64,000 nucleotides of DNA from UBA4923 sp964606165. GTDB taxonomy: Bacteria; Bacillota; Clostridia; Saccharofermentanales; DTU023. A model generated the notes under the pieces. The model was not told the DNA's origin. It saw only the letters and a list, made by a program, of their open reading frames with translations, and did no database searches. The translations under genes and the position numbers were made by a program. The stretch's first letter is position 1. Each line of letters opens with the position of its first letter. This document shows, in pieces, positions 32,933 through 42,542 of the stretch. Where the stretch lies: assembly GCA_964606165.1 (NCBI GenBank), contig CAZSFQ010000006.1, positions 1 through 64,000 of the forward strand, read 5' to 3'.

Positions 32933-35115
32933 TCGACGGCCACCCCCAGCGCCTTCATTTTCTCCCACAAGGGGGAATCTGACAGTGCGGGTCTTTTCCC
33001 TTCCTGTTCAATTTTGGTGCAGCTAAAGCTCCCGTCCCCCTTATCGCTCAGGCGAACAAGGCCGGCTTGGTCGAAGATGGCGAGCGCCAGCAGAACTTCA
33101 AGAGCCTTTGCTTCCTCATTATAACGGTGTGACAGGAGCCATGCCAGACGAAGGGGCAGAAAGGTCAGGGACCTGTCTTTCAAATCGCAAAGCGATTCCA
33201 GGATTTTCCAAAGCGACCGGAAGAGGGAGGCGGGAAGCGACAGGCCTTGGTCTTCCAATTCCTTTTCATCCGTCTCAGCCTTTTCCAACCATCTGCCGTA
33301 GTCCTTGACAGCCCGGTCATTCACCCCGTCGTGGCGGGCCGGCCGGAGCTCGATCAACCTCATTTGTACTGTTTCCTGGTCGCGCCAGCGGTTGATCTCG
33401 GGAACGGCCAGGATTTCGACAGTATCCCCAAGTCTATAAAAAGCTTCCTCACCGCTGCGGTTGAAAAGAAGCGCGTCGAACAAGAGCATGGAGGGATCAG
33501 GTGTTCGAAGCGCGAACTTGAGGTGCCGTCCGTCACCAACCCGGGTCATGCCTTCGACGGTCAAATCCTCCATCCAGACAAGGGGGCGCTCGAAACCGTT
33601 CCCTGTCGGCTCGAAGGTATCAAATTGCCTGATCAGGTCTGCCTGGAGCTCACCGCCTGTCAGGGCGATGTCGGCAAGGTGGGCCTGTTGACGCTCCTTT
33701 CGGGGAATCGCCTCGACTGCCTGTGTAATCTTGTCGCGGAAAGCATCCAGATTTTCTGCCTTGAGGGTCAAACCCGCGGCGCCCGCGTGACCGCCGTACC
33801 TCTCCATCAGGGGTGCGGCCGTGTGGAGGATCTTAATCAAATCGAGATTGCCATAGCTGCGCGCCGAGCCTGTCAGCAGGCCGTCTTCCTCATTCAGGGT
33901 AATGGCAGGCACACGCAATTTCTCAACCAGACGGGAGCTGACGATACCCATGACACCGGCGTGCCAACCTTTGCCGACAGCGATGGCAAGGGCGGACGCT
34001 CCGTGGCAGCATGGGCTGGTCACCGCATCCAATGCCTGTGAAAAAATGTCCTGTTCCACCAGCCTGCGCTCTTGATTCAGCTGATCAAGTTCCCGCGCCA
34101 GATGCCCGGCCCTGGCAGGGTCCTCTTCCAGCAAGAGATCAAGCGCCAGCCTGACATCACCCATCCTGCCGGCCGCGTTCAGCCGGGGAGCCAGGGAAAA
34201 GGCAATATCACGGGCCGTCAAGCCCTTGTCGCTTCGCCCCAGCCGGTCAATCGACCGTAAGCCGTGCGGCGCAGATCTTTCAAAAGCGGCCAGCCCTTCC
34301 CGGACGATGATCCGGTTGACGCCGACAAGCGGCATGACATCGGCAACCGTGCCGACCGCGGCAAGGACGAGCAGGCGGGGCCGGCAATCCGCGATCCTGC
34401 CCCGCATCTGGTCAAGCGCCAGAGTCAGCATCAAGGCCACCCCCGCGCCCGAAAGCTGGGCGAATGGATAGGTTTCCCCGGCAAGCATGGGGTTGATCAG
34501 AGGCGCTCCCGCCTCTTCAAAAGCCTGTGTCGCCAGGTGGTGATCAGTCACGATGACATCCATGCCCCGGTCCATCAAATCCCTGACCAGGTCAGGTGAT
34601 GAAGTTCCTGTGTCGACGGTGATCACGAGGTCGGGCCGGTGGAGTTCGATCTCGTCAACCAGGGCGGGCGAAAGGCCGTAGCCGTCATCAAAACGGTCGG
34701 GAATCAGGATATGGGCTTCATGTCCCCGCTCTGTCAAATAGCAGGAAAGCAGGGCAGCCGCTGTCAGCCCGTCCGCGTCGTAGTCGCCGAAGATGAGAAT
34801 GCGGGGATGCCCCCTGTCCAGGTGGCTTTCAAGCAAATGACAGGCCTCCCCCATGGAGCGAAAGAGAAAGGGATCCGGAAGCTGGTCAAAGGAAGCGTCG
34901 AACAGCTCCCTTCGTTTTTCTTCCGTGTCAATGCCCCGCGCCTCCAGGACCCGGTCCAAAACAGGCCTGCCGCTCTCACGCCAAGCGGGGTCCTCGACCA
35001 GTTCCCAAGGAACCGGCATCAGCCAGTTCAATAATTCCTGTCTGGAAATCTCTTGATGCACGGGGACTTTTCCTGCCTTCTCTTCCATAGAAAAGAGGTC
35101 CGCTGTCAGACGCAA
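32929..35115 (-). CDS. recJ: single-stranded-DNA-specific exonuclease RecJ
   Basis: 728 residues: DHH domain with IFGDYDADGLTAAALL, TVDTGTSSPDLV and VTDHHLATQA; DHHA1 with GWHAGVMGIVSSRLVEKL and RYGGHAGAAGLTL; then an OB domain and a C-terminal extension of about 150 residues. RecJ degrades single-stranded DNA 5'-3' in repair. The start is TTG 35115 because AGAGAGG lies 5 bases upstream; the next ATG (residue 10) has no SD. Thirty bases after rpsU, overlapping relA by four bases. Confidence 0.93.
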   Translation of the reverse strand: MRLTADLFSMEEKAGKVPVHQEISRQELLNWLMPVPWELVEDPAWRESGRPVLDRVLEARGIDTEEKRRELFDASFDQLPDPFLFRSMGEACHLLESHLDRGHPRILIFGDYDADGLTAAALLSCYLTERGHEAHILIPDRFDDGYGLSPALVDEIELHRPDLVITVDTGTSSPDLVRDLMDRGMDVIVTDHHLATQAFEEAGAPLINPMLAGETYPFAQLSGAGVALMLTLALDQMRGRIADCRPRLLVLAAVGTVADVMPLVGVNRIIVREGLAAFERSAPHGLRSIDRLGRSDKGLTARDIAFSLAPRLNAAGRMGDVRLALDLLLEEDPARAGHLARELDQLNQERRLVEQDIFSQALDAVTSPCCHGASALAIAVGKGWHAGVMGIVSSRLVEKLRVPAITLNEEDGLLTGSARSYGNLDLIKILHTAAPLMERYGGHAGAAGLTLKAENLDAFRDKITQAVEAIPRKERQQAHLADIALTGGELQADLIRQFDTFEPTGNGFERPLVWMEDLTVEGMTRVGDGRHLKFALRTPDPSMLLFDALLFNRSGEEAFYRLGDTVEILAVPEINRWRDQETVQMRLIELRPARHDGVNDRAVKDYGRWLEKAETDEKELEDQGLSLPASLFRSLWKILESLCDLKDRSLTFLPLRLAWLLSHRYNEEAKALEVLLALAIFDQAGLVRLSDKGDGSFSCTKIEQEGKRPALSDSPLWEKMKALGVAVE

Positions 35116-35144
35116 CGAACCTCTCTTTTGTCGTCCTTGAAAAA

Positions 35145-35318
35145 TCAGCGCTTGCGCTTTCTGGCGGCTTCGGCTTTTTTCTTGCGTTTAACACTGGGTT
35201 TTTCATAGTGTTCGCGTTTGCGTACTTCAGCCAGCACGCCGGAACGAGCGCAGGAACGCTTGAAACGTCTCAGCGCACTGTCCAGGGATTCATTTTCCTT
35301 TACACGAATCTCCGTCAA
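35145..35318 (-). CDS. rpsU: 30S ribosomal protein S21
   Basis: 57-residue S21: TEIRVKENESLDSALRRFKR then a Cys-containing segment, KREHYEKPSVKRKKK and a basic tail. The start is TTG 35318 behind GGGAGGG. Has its own consensus-like promoter and probably leads the recJ-relA transcript. Confidence 0.95.
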   Translation of the reverse strand: MTEIRVKENESLDSALRRFKRSCARSGVLAEVRKREHYEKPSVKRKKKAEAARKRKR

Positions 35319-35378
35319 CCTTATCCCTCCCCTCACAGTGGACTCTGAGCAACCCTAGAGGATTCACAGTTCCCGAGT

Positions 35379-35408
35379 AGTATACAATGAATATCACTTG
35401 AACGTCAA
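35379..35408 (-). promoter_or_regulatory. sigma-A promoter of rpsU-recJ-relA
   Basis: Minus strand TTGACG (35408-35403), 18-base spacer, TATACT (35384-35379), about 60 bases before the rpsU start. Confidence 0.65.
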
Positions 35409-35454
35409 ATAAAGAAGCCGGGGAAGGGGCAAAGAGGAGGCTTTGCAAACGACC

Positions 35455-37293
35455 ATGCAGCCAGTGCTATCCAGGAAAAACAAAAACTCGGGCAGGGCCC
35501 TGATCCGGCGATCCGCCTCTTTGGCCGCGGCGGCCGCCTGCCTCTTGTGCCTGCTGCTTCTTCCGGCTCCAAAGGTTTACGCCGCAGAGGGCGGGACCGG
35601 CACCCTGGTTGAAAAGGCCGAGGCCGACATCCGGATCAATCTGGACGGAACCGTCGATGTCGTGGAGACTATTACTTACCATTTCAGCGGGAAAAAAACG
35701 ACGATTCCCTTTGATCTGATCTTCCCCCTGGAAGGCGAACCTCACCTTGAAATGATTGAGCTGGCCAAGGTGGAAGGGGAAGACAGGGGCAAGTACATTC
35801 AAATACCCCCGGGCGACAAACTGAAAACACTGCCCCTCTCCTACACGACCTCCCGCAAGAAGGACAGAATCCGGGTAAATGTCGCCACAACCGGCCTTTC
35901 AGGCGGCTACATCTTCCGTATCACCTACCAGTGGAACCGGGGTCTGGTCATGAAAGAGGGCAAGGCGCTGGTATCGGGCTCCTTGCTTGCCGTCCGTCCT
36001 GACACGCGTGTCGAAACAATGAAATGGACCATCCAATTCCCCGAAGGAGTCCGTATGGACCTGACCCGGGTCGAGCCAATCTCCATCCGGGCCATGACCA
36101 TGAGCAAAGGCGAGGGGCATAGTATTTCCTACATCGATAACCAGGCTTTTTACAAGATCGACGGAATCGGCCTGATCATCAGCATGCCCGGCAGCAGCTT
36201 CCCCTTGATTCTCACCGCCTCCGATGACACGCCCCTTGCCTCCCTTTTCGAGCGGGCGGACTGGCAATCCAGCTACCTGAGCCGGTTTGGCATGCTTCGC
36301 CTTTCCATCACAAGTGTTGTTGTCCCCCTGGTCATGGCCGGCCTCCTGATCTACGCTGCCCTTTACCTGCTTCAGATCATGAAAGTAAAGCGGCTGCAAA
36401 AAGACTTCGCGCTCTGGCCCCTTGCCGAAACACCCGCCATGGTTGCCAAGCTCGCCCGAATCCGCCCCACGGATTCGCTCCTGCTCCTGGGCACCCTCCT
36501 TCACCTGGTCAACCGCAAGGAGGTGGTTTGGCGCGATGAAATCTTTGAGTGGCGCAACCCCGGCCGCAACGACTTCTCTGCTTTCTCGGCCGGTGAGATT
36601 CTTCTTTTGCAGTGGCTGTTTTCAGCTGATGAGCTTTACGACCACGTACTGGCCCCTGAGCGCTTGCGGACCGCTGCGCGCAATCCCGATTTTAGAGAGC
36701 TTGCCCAACGTTTCCGGACACAGGTCGACCGGGAGTTCAATCACAAGGGCCTGAACAATATGAAACTGACCGCTTCTTTCAAGTTGATCTTTTTGGCCTT
36801 TGCCGCCCTGTTTTTCATCATGATGGTTCTTTTTCTTCTGACCACACACGCGTCAACGGCTCTCCTGCTGCTTATTCCCGCCGGTTTTTTCAGCTTCGGC
36901 GGCATGACCTTCCGCTTTTTGACAGAGGCAGGAGTCGACCGCTTCCTCCGGACGCGTCGCTTCATGCGAATCCTGGCGGCACCACAGGCCATCATCCAGT
37001 CATGCCAAGGCCAGCTCAACCAAGCTGAAACCATGATCAGCGCCCTGCCGGCGGCTGTGGCCCTGAAAAAGGGGAAAGCCTTCTTTCAGGGGATAAGGGC
37101 GCTCCCGCGGCCCTTATTCATGCGGGCTTCCTACGCCCTGCTTCATGTCTACCGGCGCCAGCCTGTGCCGGATGGCAACGATCTGGACGCGGAGTGGATG
37201 GATGCTGAATACGAGCGGCTGAGCCGTGGAATTGAAGAAATGGAGCGGATCTTGTCAGCCTGGAAAGAGTTCTTTGACTCCTGCTTTATTTAG
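35455..37293 (+). CDS. DUF2207 domain membrane protein
   Basis: 612 residues: signal peptide (about 20-45, ending VYAAE), an extracytoplasmic beta-rich DUF2207 domain starting ADIRINLDGTVDVVETITYHF with the FDLIFPLEG segment, one transmembrane helix near 300, a cytosolic part, and two further helices near 440-480 (FKLIFLAFAALFFIMMVLFLL). No enzymatic motif seen. ATG 35455 is preferred; AGGAGG lies 14 bases upstream, rather far, while an in-frame TTG at 35443 is too close to it. The tail overlaps convergent ispF by 8 bases. Function unknown. Confidence 0.8.
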   Translation: MQPVLSRKNKNSGRALIRRSASLAAAAACLLCLLLLPAPKVYAAEGGTGTLVEKAEADIRINLDGTVDVVETITYHFSGKKTTIPFDLIFPLEGEPHLEMIELAKVEGEDRGKYIQIPPGDKLKTLPLSYTTSRKKDRIRVNVATTGLSGGYIFRITYQWNRGLVMKEGKALVSGSLLAVRPDTRVETMKWTIQFPEGVRMDLTRVEPISIRAMTMSKGEGHSISYIDNQAFYKIDGIGLIISMPGSSFPLILTASDDTPLASLFERADWQSSYLSRFGMLRLSITSVVVPLVMAGLLIYAALYLLQIMKVKRLQKDFALWPLAETPAMVAKLARIRPTDSLLLLGTLLHLVNRKEVVWRDEIFEWRNPGRNDFSAFSAGEILLLQWLFSADELYDHVLAPERLRTAARNPDFRELAQRFRTQVDREFNHKGLNNMKLTASFKLIFLAFAALFFIMMVLFLLTTHASTALLLLIPAGFFSFGGMTFRFLTEAGVDRFLRTRRFMRILAAPQAIIQSCQGQLNQAETMISALPAAVALKKGKAFFQGIRALPRPLFMRASYALLHVYRRQPVPDGNDLDAEWMDAEYERLSRGIEEMERILSAWKEFFDSCFI

Positions 37294-37798
37294 GGGACGG
37301 ATCCTGCGCGGGCAGCACAGCGGAAGCGACACACAGGCAGGCAATCCCTTCACCGCGCCCACATGAGGTCAGCCCTTCCCCCGTCGTTGCCGTAAGGGCG
37401 ACGCGGGACACGGGAAGCTTGACCAGGCCGGCAATCTCCCCCCGCATCCGGTCGATCAGGCCGGCAAGACGCGGTCTTTTAGCCTCGATTGAAAAGGACA
37501 GGTGGGTCAGGCGGATGTCCCCCAGCGACGAAAGGGCCCGGCTGACGTATGCGCGGCTGTCGACAGTCCCGCCCTGGCACATGGCGTCCGCGACTTCACC
37601 CAGGACGCGTTCCCCGCAAAGTCCTGAGATGGCGTTGGTCAAAGCGTGCAGGACCACGTCAGCGTCGCTGTTACCTTCCAATGGGGGGCCCTGGTCGATC
37701 ACCACGCCTCCCAGCACCAGCGGCCTGTTTTTTGCCGCCGGGTCGTCTTCCGGCAAAAACCGATGGCTGTCCTGCCCGATCGCGCTGATGGAAATCAC
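37286..37798 (-). CDS. ispF: 2-C-methyl-D-erythritol 2,4-cyclodiphosphate synthase
   Basis: 170 residues, MEP-pathway enzyme forming MEcPP from CDP-ME-2-phosphate. Zinc ligands in GQDSHRF and the His of SDADVVLHALTNAISG, plus KRPRLAGLIDRMRGEIA and TATTGEGLTSCGRGEGI. The usual start GHGYDxH is GQDSHRF, a variant seen in Clostridia. Overlaps the upstream methyltransferase gene by four bases. No ispD in the window. Confidence 0.93.
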   Translation of the reverse strand: MISISAIGQDSHRFLPEDDPAAKNRPLVLGGVVIDQGPPLEGNSDADVVLHALTNAISGLCGERVLGEVADAMCQGGTVDSRAYVSRALSSLGDIRLTHLSFSIEAKRPRLAGLIDRMRGEIAGLVKLPVSRVALTATTGEGLTSCGRGEGIACLCVASAVLPAQDPSPK

Positions 37799-38427
37799 TC
37801 TTCCGCCCTCTTTCTTGCCTGCGAGGCCTTGAGCACATGATACCCTTTTGCCCGGGCAAGGGTCACCACCTGGCCAAAATAAGATCCGAGCTCGCGCCTG
37901 GCCGACGCCGCCCCCTGCTTGACCCGGATAACAAGATAGAGGCTTCCCTCTGGTGTCAGGCTCTCTGCCGCCTCCTGAAAGATGCGGTAAACAGTTTCCT
38001 TTCCCGCGCGGATCGGCGGGTTGGTCAAAATAAGGTCGAAGATTCCCTCAGGCACACCGTCCCATTCGACAAAACGGACACGGCCGCTTACAGAGGCCCG
38101 CTTCGCGTTGTCAGCCGCCAGCTCAAGCGCGCGCCTGTTGATATCGCTGCCTGTAACCTCCAGCCGGGGACGGAGTTTTGCCAGCGCAACAGCCATGACA
38201 CCAACCCCTGTGCCCAGGTCAAGAAGGCTGGCCTGCCGGTCTCTCAACTCCCCCAGAACTGTCTTCACCAGCAGATCGGTGCCCGGATCCAGACGATGCC
38301 GTGAAAACACACCGCTGTCCGTGCGAAATTGAAAGACAAGACCTTCCCATTCGGCTTCAACCAGGAAGGGTTGATGGGCTGTGCCCGGGTCGGGGTCGAA
38401 ATAATGTGAATGTCCGCCAGCCGTCAT
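37795..38427 (-). CDS. class I SAM-dependent methyltransferase, RsmC/MTS-like
   Basis: 210 residues. HSHYFDPDPGTAHQPFLVEA and FSRHRLDPGTDLLVKTV lead to the SAM loop LLDLGTGVGVMAVAL, acidic SGSDINRRALELA-type strand (VTGSDINRRAL), and the amino-methyltransferase motif LILTNPPIRAGKE. The pattern resembles RsmC-type 16S rRNA (guanine N2) methyltransferases (YbxB in Bacillus). The target is not proven. Coupled by ATGA overlaps to queT upstream and ispF downstream. Confidence 0.88.
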   Translation of the reverse strand: MTAGGHSHYFDPDPGTAHQPFLVEAEWEGLVFQFRTDSGVFSRHRLDPGTDLLVKTVLGELRDRQASLLDLGTGVGVMAVALAKLRPRLEVTGSDINRRALELAADNAKRASVSGRVRFVEWDGVPEGIFDLILTNPPIRAGKETVYRIFQEAAESLTPEGSLYLVIRVKQGAASARRELGSYFGQVVTLARAKGYHVLKASQARKRAEE

Positions 38428-39074
38428 TTTCTTCTTTGGCCTTTCAGGGATTCACTTTCAGTCAGATAGACGCGCCGTGCCCAAGGCGTCTTTTTCAAGG
38501 CCGACAAGAGGGGCAAGCCGATCCCATACACAACCAGGGACTGGGAAAGGAAGAGGGCTCCAACACTGCCGGCAAGCAGGGCCGGACTGACCTGGCCGGG
38601 CCGGATCAAAAAAGGCAGGTAACTGCCGACAACCAGGGCGTTAAGCAGGACGGGAGGCAGCAGAGGCACCAGCCGCGCCGTTAAATCCCGGCTGCAAAAC
38701 CCTTTGGGCTCCGGCCTTTCTCCCCTCGCCTCCCCGGCCAGCCAGCGGCGCCAGGGTTTTGCCAGGCGCCAGGTCAAAAGAGCCGCCAGCAGAGTGACGG
38801 CACTGCCGCCCAGGATGTCAACCAGTCCGAGCGGGGCCGGGTTGAGAAGATTTGCCAGAAGGCAGCCGGCGAACACACCCACGATGGCAGAAGGAAAAAG
38901 GGCAGGAAGCGCGGTCAGTGCTTCCGCCAGTCTCAGTTGAATGAAAGAGAAACTCATGAAAGGGGTGACCAGGGTCAGCGCCATGTAAAGGGCGGCAATG
39001 AGGGCGCTCTGGGTCAGCGCGGCAAGCGCGGCAGCTCCCGGCCGCTTTTTCTGCCCTGGTCCGGGAGTGTCCAT
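38424..39074 (-). CDS. queT: queuosine-precursor ECF transporter substrate-binding protein QueT
   Basis: 216-residue membrane protein with about six helices. IALYMALTLVTPFMSFSF followed by IQLRLAEALTALPALFP, GVFAGCLLANLL, LVDILGGSAVTLLAALLTW and PPVLLNALVVGSYLP are the QueT pattern. As an S-component it would import preQ1, preQ0 or queuine with a shared ECF energising module not in this window. Starts 7 bases after ileS and overlaps the methyltransferase. Agrees with queH at 22.6 kb. An insert of about 30 hydrophilic residues near 105-130 is longer than usual. Confidence 0.85.
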   Translation of the reverse strand: MDTPGPGQKKRPGAAALAALTQSALIAALYMALTLVTPFMSFSFIQLRLAEALTALPALFPSAIVGVFAGCLLANLLNPAPLGLVDILGGSAVTLLAALLTWRLAKPWRRWLAGEARGERPEPKGFCSRDLTARLVPLLPPVLLNALVVGSYLPFLIRPGQVSPALLAGSVGALFLSQSLVVYGIGLPLLSALKKTPWARRVYLTESESLKGQRRK

Positions 39075-39081
39075 GGCCCGG

Positions 39082-42000
39082 TCAGCTCAAATCTGACGCA
39101 AGGACAACAGCAAAGGTCATGGGGTGCCCGTTGATATCCCATTGCTGCGGCTTGATGCCGTCAGGAACCGCGTCATCCCCGTCGAAGTAGATCAACTGCT
39201 CCGCCAGGACATCTGCCATGATGGCTTCGGCGTGGCCGTCGATCACGGCGTCCTGTTGGCCGCGGGCGACGTAAAGCCGGATGCGGTCAGTGACCTCAAA
39301 TCCGCTGGAGCGCCGCATGGTCTGGATCTTGCTGACGATCTCGCGGACGAAGCCTTCCTCGATCAAGTCCCGGGTCAAGCCGGTTGCCAGCGCCACCTTG
39401 ACACTACCGGCGCTTTCAACCGCATAGCCTTTTGCCGGGATCTCCTCAACCAGCAGGTCATCAGCTGTCAAGCCGTAGACTGTATCGCCGACAGCAAGCT
39501 TGATCTGTCCATTTTGCTCCAGCTCATCCATGGTCGCCCGGCCAGGCAAGGCTTCGATCAGGGAGCGCGCCTGAGGGAGATCACTGCCCATCAGCCGCCC
39601 AAGCGTTCTCAATTGCGGTTTGAATCTGTAATCGATCAGGCTTCCGTCGTCTTCTTCAAACTTGACCTTTTTGATGTTAAGTTCGTCGCGGACCAGGGCG
39701 GACAGCTCTTCAGACAGTGGTTCCATGCCAACGACCACCAGCTCTGATAGAGGTTGGCGGATTTTGAGCTGGGCATTGTTTCTGGCTGCCCGGCCAAGCG
39801 AAGCGAGCTCAAGCACACCTTGCATATGGTCCTCAAGCGCCTTGTCAATTTTCTCCTCATCCGCCAGGGGGTAGTCACACAGGTGAACGCTTTCAGGCCG
39901 ATTGGGGATGCGTCCGGCGACCAGATTCCGGTAAACCGCCTCCGCCATGAAAGGGGTGAAAGGGGCGATGACCAAGGTCATGGTCACCAGGATATCGTGG
40001 AGAACGACATAGGCGGTGATCTTGTCTGTGTCCATATCCGGCCCCCAATAACGCTCCCGAGATCTTCTCACATACCAGTTGGAAAGGTCTTCGACAAAAG
40101 CCTCCAGGGCCCGGGCCGCCGTTGTGATATCGCAGATCTCCAATCTGTGATCCACTTCTTTGATCAGCGAATGCAGCCTGCTTTCAATCCAGCGGTCCAT
40201 AACCGTCTTGAATTCACCGACGGGGAAGTCCTGGTACTCGACCCGGTCGAAGCGGTCAATATTGGCGTAAAGGACAAAAAAGGCGTAGGTGTTCCAGAAG
40301 GTTCCCATGAACCGCCGCTTGGCCTCATTGACCGAGTCTTCAGAAAAACGCGCGGACAGCCAGGGCTGGCTGCCGGAGTAAAACATCCAGCGCATGGCGT
40401 CAGCCCCCTCCACATCCAGGATGTGGCCGGGTTCAACGATATTGCCCAGATGTTTGGACATCTTGATGCCGTCCTTGTCCAGGACGTGTCCGAGGACCAG
40501 GCAGGTCTTGTAGGCCTCTTCATCAAAGAGGGCTGTGCTGATCGCGTGCAGGCTGTAGAACCAGCCGCGCGTCTGGTCGATGGCTTCGGAGATGAAATCG
40601 GCCGGCATCCGCTCCCGGGTCAGCTCCTGGTTCTCAAAGGGGTAGTGGTATTGCGCGTAGGGCATGGCGCCGGAGTCATACCAGCCGTCGATGACTTCCG
40701 GAACCCGGGTCATGACCCCGGAACATGAGGGACAGGTCAGATGGACCTGGTCGATCATGGGCTTGTGCAGCTCAATATCCCCGGGGCAGTCGGGAGACAT
40801 GGCCTTCATCTCGGCGATGGAGCCAACCATATGAAGCTTACCGCATGAATCACACTGCCAAACAGGCAAGGGTGTGCCCCAGTAGCGTTCACGCGAGATA
40901 CACCAGTCGATGACGCTCTCCAGGAAATGCCCGAAGCGGCCGGGGCCGATATGGGCCGGAATCCAGTTGATCCTGGCATTGTTTTCAAGAAGCTGGTCAC
41001 GCAGCTTGGTCATCTCGATGAACCAGGCCGTCCGGGCGTAATAGATGAGCGGCGTGTCGCAGCGCCAGCAGAAGGGATAGGTGTGCTCGGTCATATCCTC
41101 GGACAGCAGGAGATTCCATTCGCGAAGCAGCTCTACCAGGCCGTCATCGGCATCCTTGACAAAGACACCGGCGAAGCCTTCCACTTCATCCGTCATGGTT
41201 CCGTCCTCAGCGACAAATTGAATAAGCGGCAGATCGTTGGCGCGGCCAATCCGCGCGTCATCCTCACCGAAGGCCGGCGCGATGTGCACGATCCCCGTGC
41301 CGTCCGTCAGGGTGACATAGGGGTCGGCGACCACATAGTAAGCCCGCTTGCCCGATTGTTTGACCGTTTCAATCCCGAAAGGGTAAAGGGGTTCGTACTC
41401 ACGTCCCAGCAGGTCGCTGCCCAGACAAGTCTCCAAAATCCGCGCGTCCGACCCGAATACCTGATGACAAAGAGCCTGGGCAACGATGTAGCGGGGCTTG
41501 CCTGCCGACCCGTCCGGCTCACCGTCAACCTCACAGAGCACATAATGCTCTTTGGCGTTGACACAAAGCGCCAGGTTGGACGGCAGGGTCCAGGGCGTGG
41601 TGGTCCACACGGCGAAGTAGGTGTCCGGTTGGTCTTTGGCCCGGAAACGCACGTATACCGACCGCTCCTTGATGTCGCGGTAACCCTGCGCCACCTCGTG
41701 GCTCGAAAGCGAGGTTCCGCAGCGGGGACAGTAAGGGACTACCTTGTGGCCCTGGTAGATCAGTCCCTTGTCCCAGATCTGCTTCAGCGACCACCAGACT
41801 GATTCGATGTAGTCGTTCTCGTAGGTGATGTAGGGATGCTCCATGTCGGCCCAAAAGCCGATGCGCTCCGACATCTCCTCCCACTCCCCCTTGTATTTCC
41901 AGACCGATTCCTTGCATTCCTTAATAAAGGCCTCAACCCCGTAGGCCTCGATCTGATCCTTGCCGTCCAGGCCCAGTCTTTTTTCGACCTCGAGCTCAAC

Positions 42001-42273
42001 AGGCAGTCCGTGCGTATCCCAGCCGGCCTTTCTCGGTACGTAATAACCTTTCATGGTCCGGTAGCGCGGAATCAAGTCCTTAATGACACGGGTCAGCACA
42101 TGGCCGGCGTGCGGCATGCCATTGGCAGTCGGCGGGCCGTCGAAAAAGGAGTAAATCGGTCCGCCTTCCCTGTTTTTCATTGACTTGTTAAAGATGTCCT
42201 GATCTTTCCAAAAGGCCAGGACTCTTTCTTCACGCGGGACAAAATCGAGACCGCTGTCTACTTTTTCGTACAT
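39082..42273 (-). CDS. ileS: isoleucyl-tRNA synthetase
   Basis: 1063-residue class I synthetase. HIGH motif as HAGH in GMPHAGHVLTRVIKD, KMSKS motif as KMSKHLGNIVEPG, CP1 editing domain (TTPWTLPSNLALCV, GTGIVHIAPAFGEDD), and paired-Cys zinc-type sites CPRCGTSL, CDSCGKLH and CPSC. The length, KMSKH and the long C-terminus are closer to the eukaryote-like (type 2) IleRS, the class with low mupirocin sensitivity, than to the about 930-residue type 1; this subtype call is inference. SD AAGGAGAAG precedes the ATG. No T-box is visible in the 270 bases upstream. Followed closely by queT. Confidence 0.95.
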   Translation of the reverse strand: MYEKVDSGLDFVPREERVLAFWKDQDIFNKSMKNREGGPIYSFFDGPPTANGMPHAGHVLTRVIKDLIPRYRTMKGYYVPRKAGWDTHGLPVELEVEKRLGLDGKDQIEAYGVEAFIKECKESVWKYKGEWEEMSERIGFWADMEHPYITYENDYIESVWWSLKQIWDKGLIYQGHKVVPYCPRCGTSLSSHEVAQGYRDIKERSVYVRFRAKDQPDTYFAVWTTTPWTLPSNLALCVNAKEHYVLCEVDGEPDGSAGKPRYIVAQALCHQVFGSDARILETCLGSDLLGREYEPLYPFGIETVKQSGKRAYYVVADPYVTLTDGTGIVHIAPAFGEDDARIGRANDLPLIQFVAEDGTMTDEVEGFAGVFVKDADDGLVELLREWNLLLSEDMTEHTYPFCWRCDTPLIYYARTAWFIEMTKLRDQLLENNARINWIPAHIGPGRFGHFLESVIDWCISRERYWGTPLPVWQCDSCGKLHMVGSIAEMKAMSPDCPGDIELHKPMIDQVHLTCPSCSGVMTRVPEVIDGWYDSGAMPYAQYHYPFENQELTRERMPADFISEAIDQTRGWFYSLHAISTALFDEEAYKTCLVLGHVLDKDGIKMSKHLGNIVEPGHILDVEGADAMRWMFYSGSQPWLSARFSEDSVNEAKRRFMGTFWNTYAFFVLYANIDRFDRVEYQDFPVGEFKTVMDRWIESRLHSLIKEVDHRLEICDITTAARALEAFVEDLSNWYVRRSRERYWGPDMDTDKITAYVVLHDILVTMTLVIAPFTPFMAEAVYRNLVAGRIPNRPESVHLCDYPLADEEKIDKALEDHMQGVLELASLGRAARNNAQLKIRQPLSELVVVGMEPLSEELSALVRDELNIKKVKFEEDDGSLIDYRFKPQLRTLGRLMGSDLPQARSLIEALPGRATMDELEQNGQIKLAVGDTVYGLTADDLLVEEIPAKGYAVESAGSVKVALATGLTRDLIEEGFVREIVSKIQTMRRSSGFEVTDRIRLYVARGQQDAVIDGHAEAIMADVLAEQLIYFDGDDAVPDGIKPQQWDINGHPMTFAVVLASDLS

Positions 42274-42542
42274 GAATGGACTTCTCCTTATTGATCACCT
42301 TCTTGCCCGGTTCACACAGGTGGCCGGGTCCAGGCAGTCATACCAATATCCAAATGATTATAGTGTCAGGCAGCTCTTTGTGTCAAACAAAAAGGGAAGC
42401 CCACAGGCGTCAAAAGACGGCCTTGTCTATTCATCCGGCTGTTTCGGGCCGCTCAATTGTGTCAGTGTTAATGATATGTTCATAAATCAATGCTAACTTG
42501 AAAAAGGAGATTTCTCCACAGAGGATTCTTGAGGAGGTATTT

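Noticed and set aside
42274..42542. Possible T-box for ileS or purine riboswitch for the NCS2 permease
   Set aside because: No T-box core (AGGGTGG) on the minus strand and no purine aptamer consensus on the plus strand.
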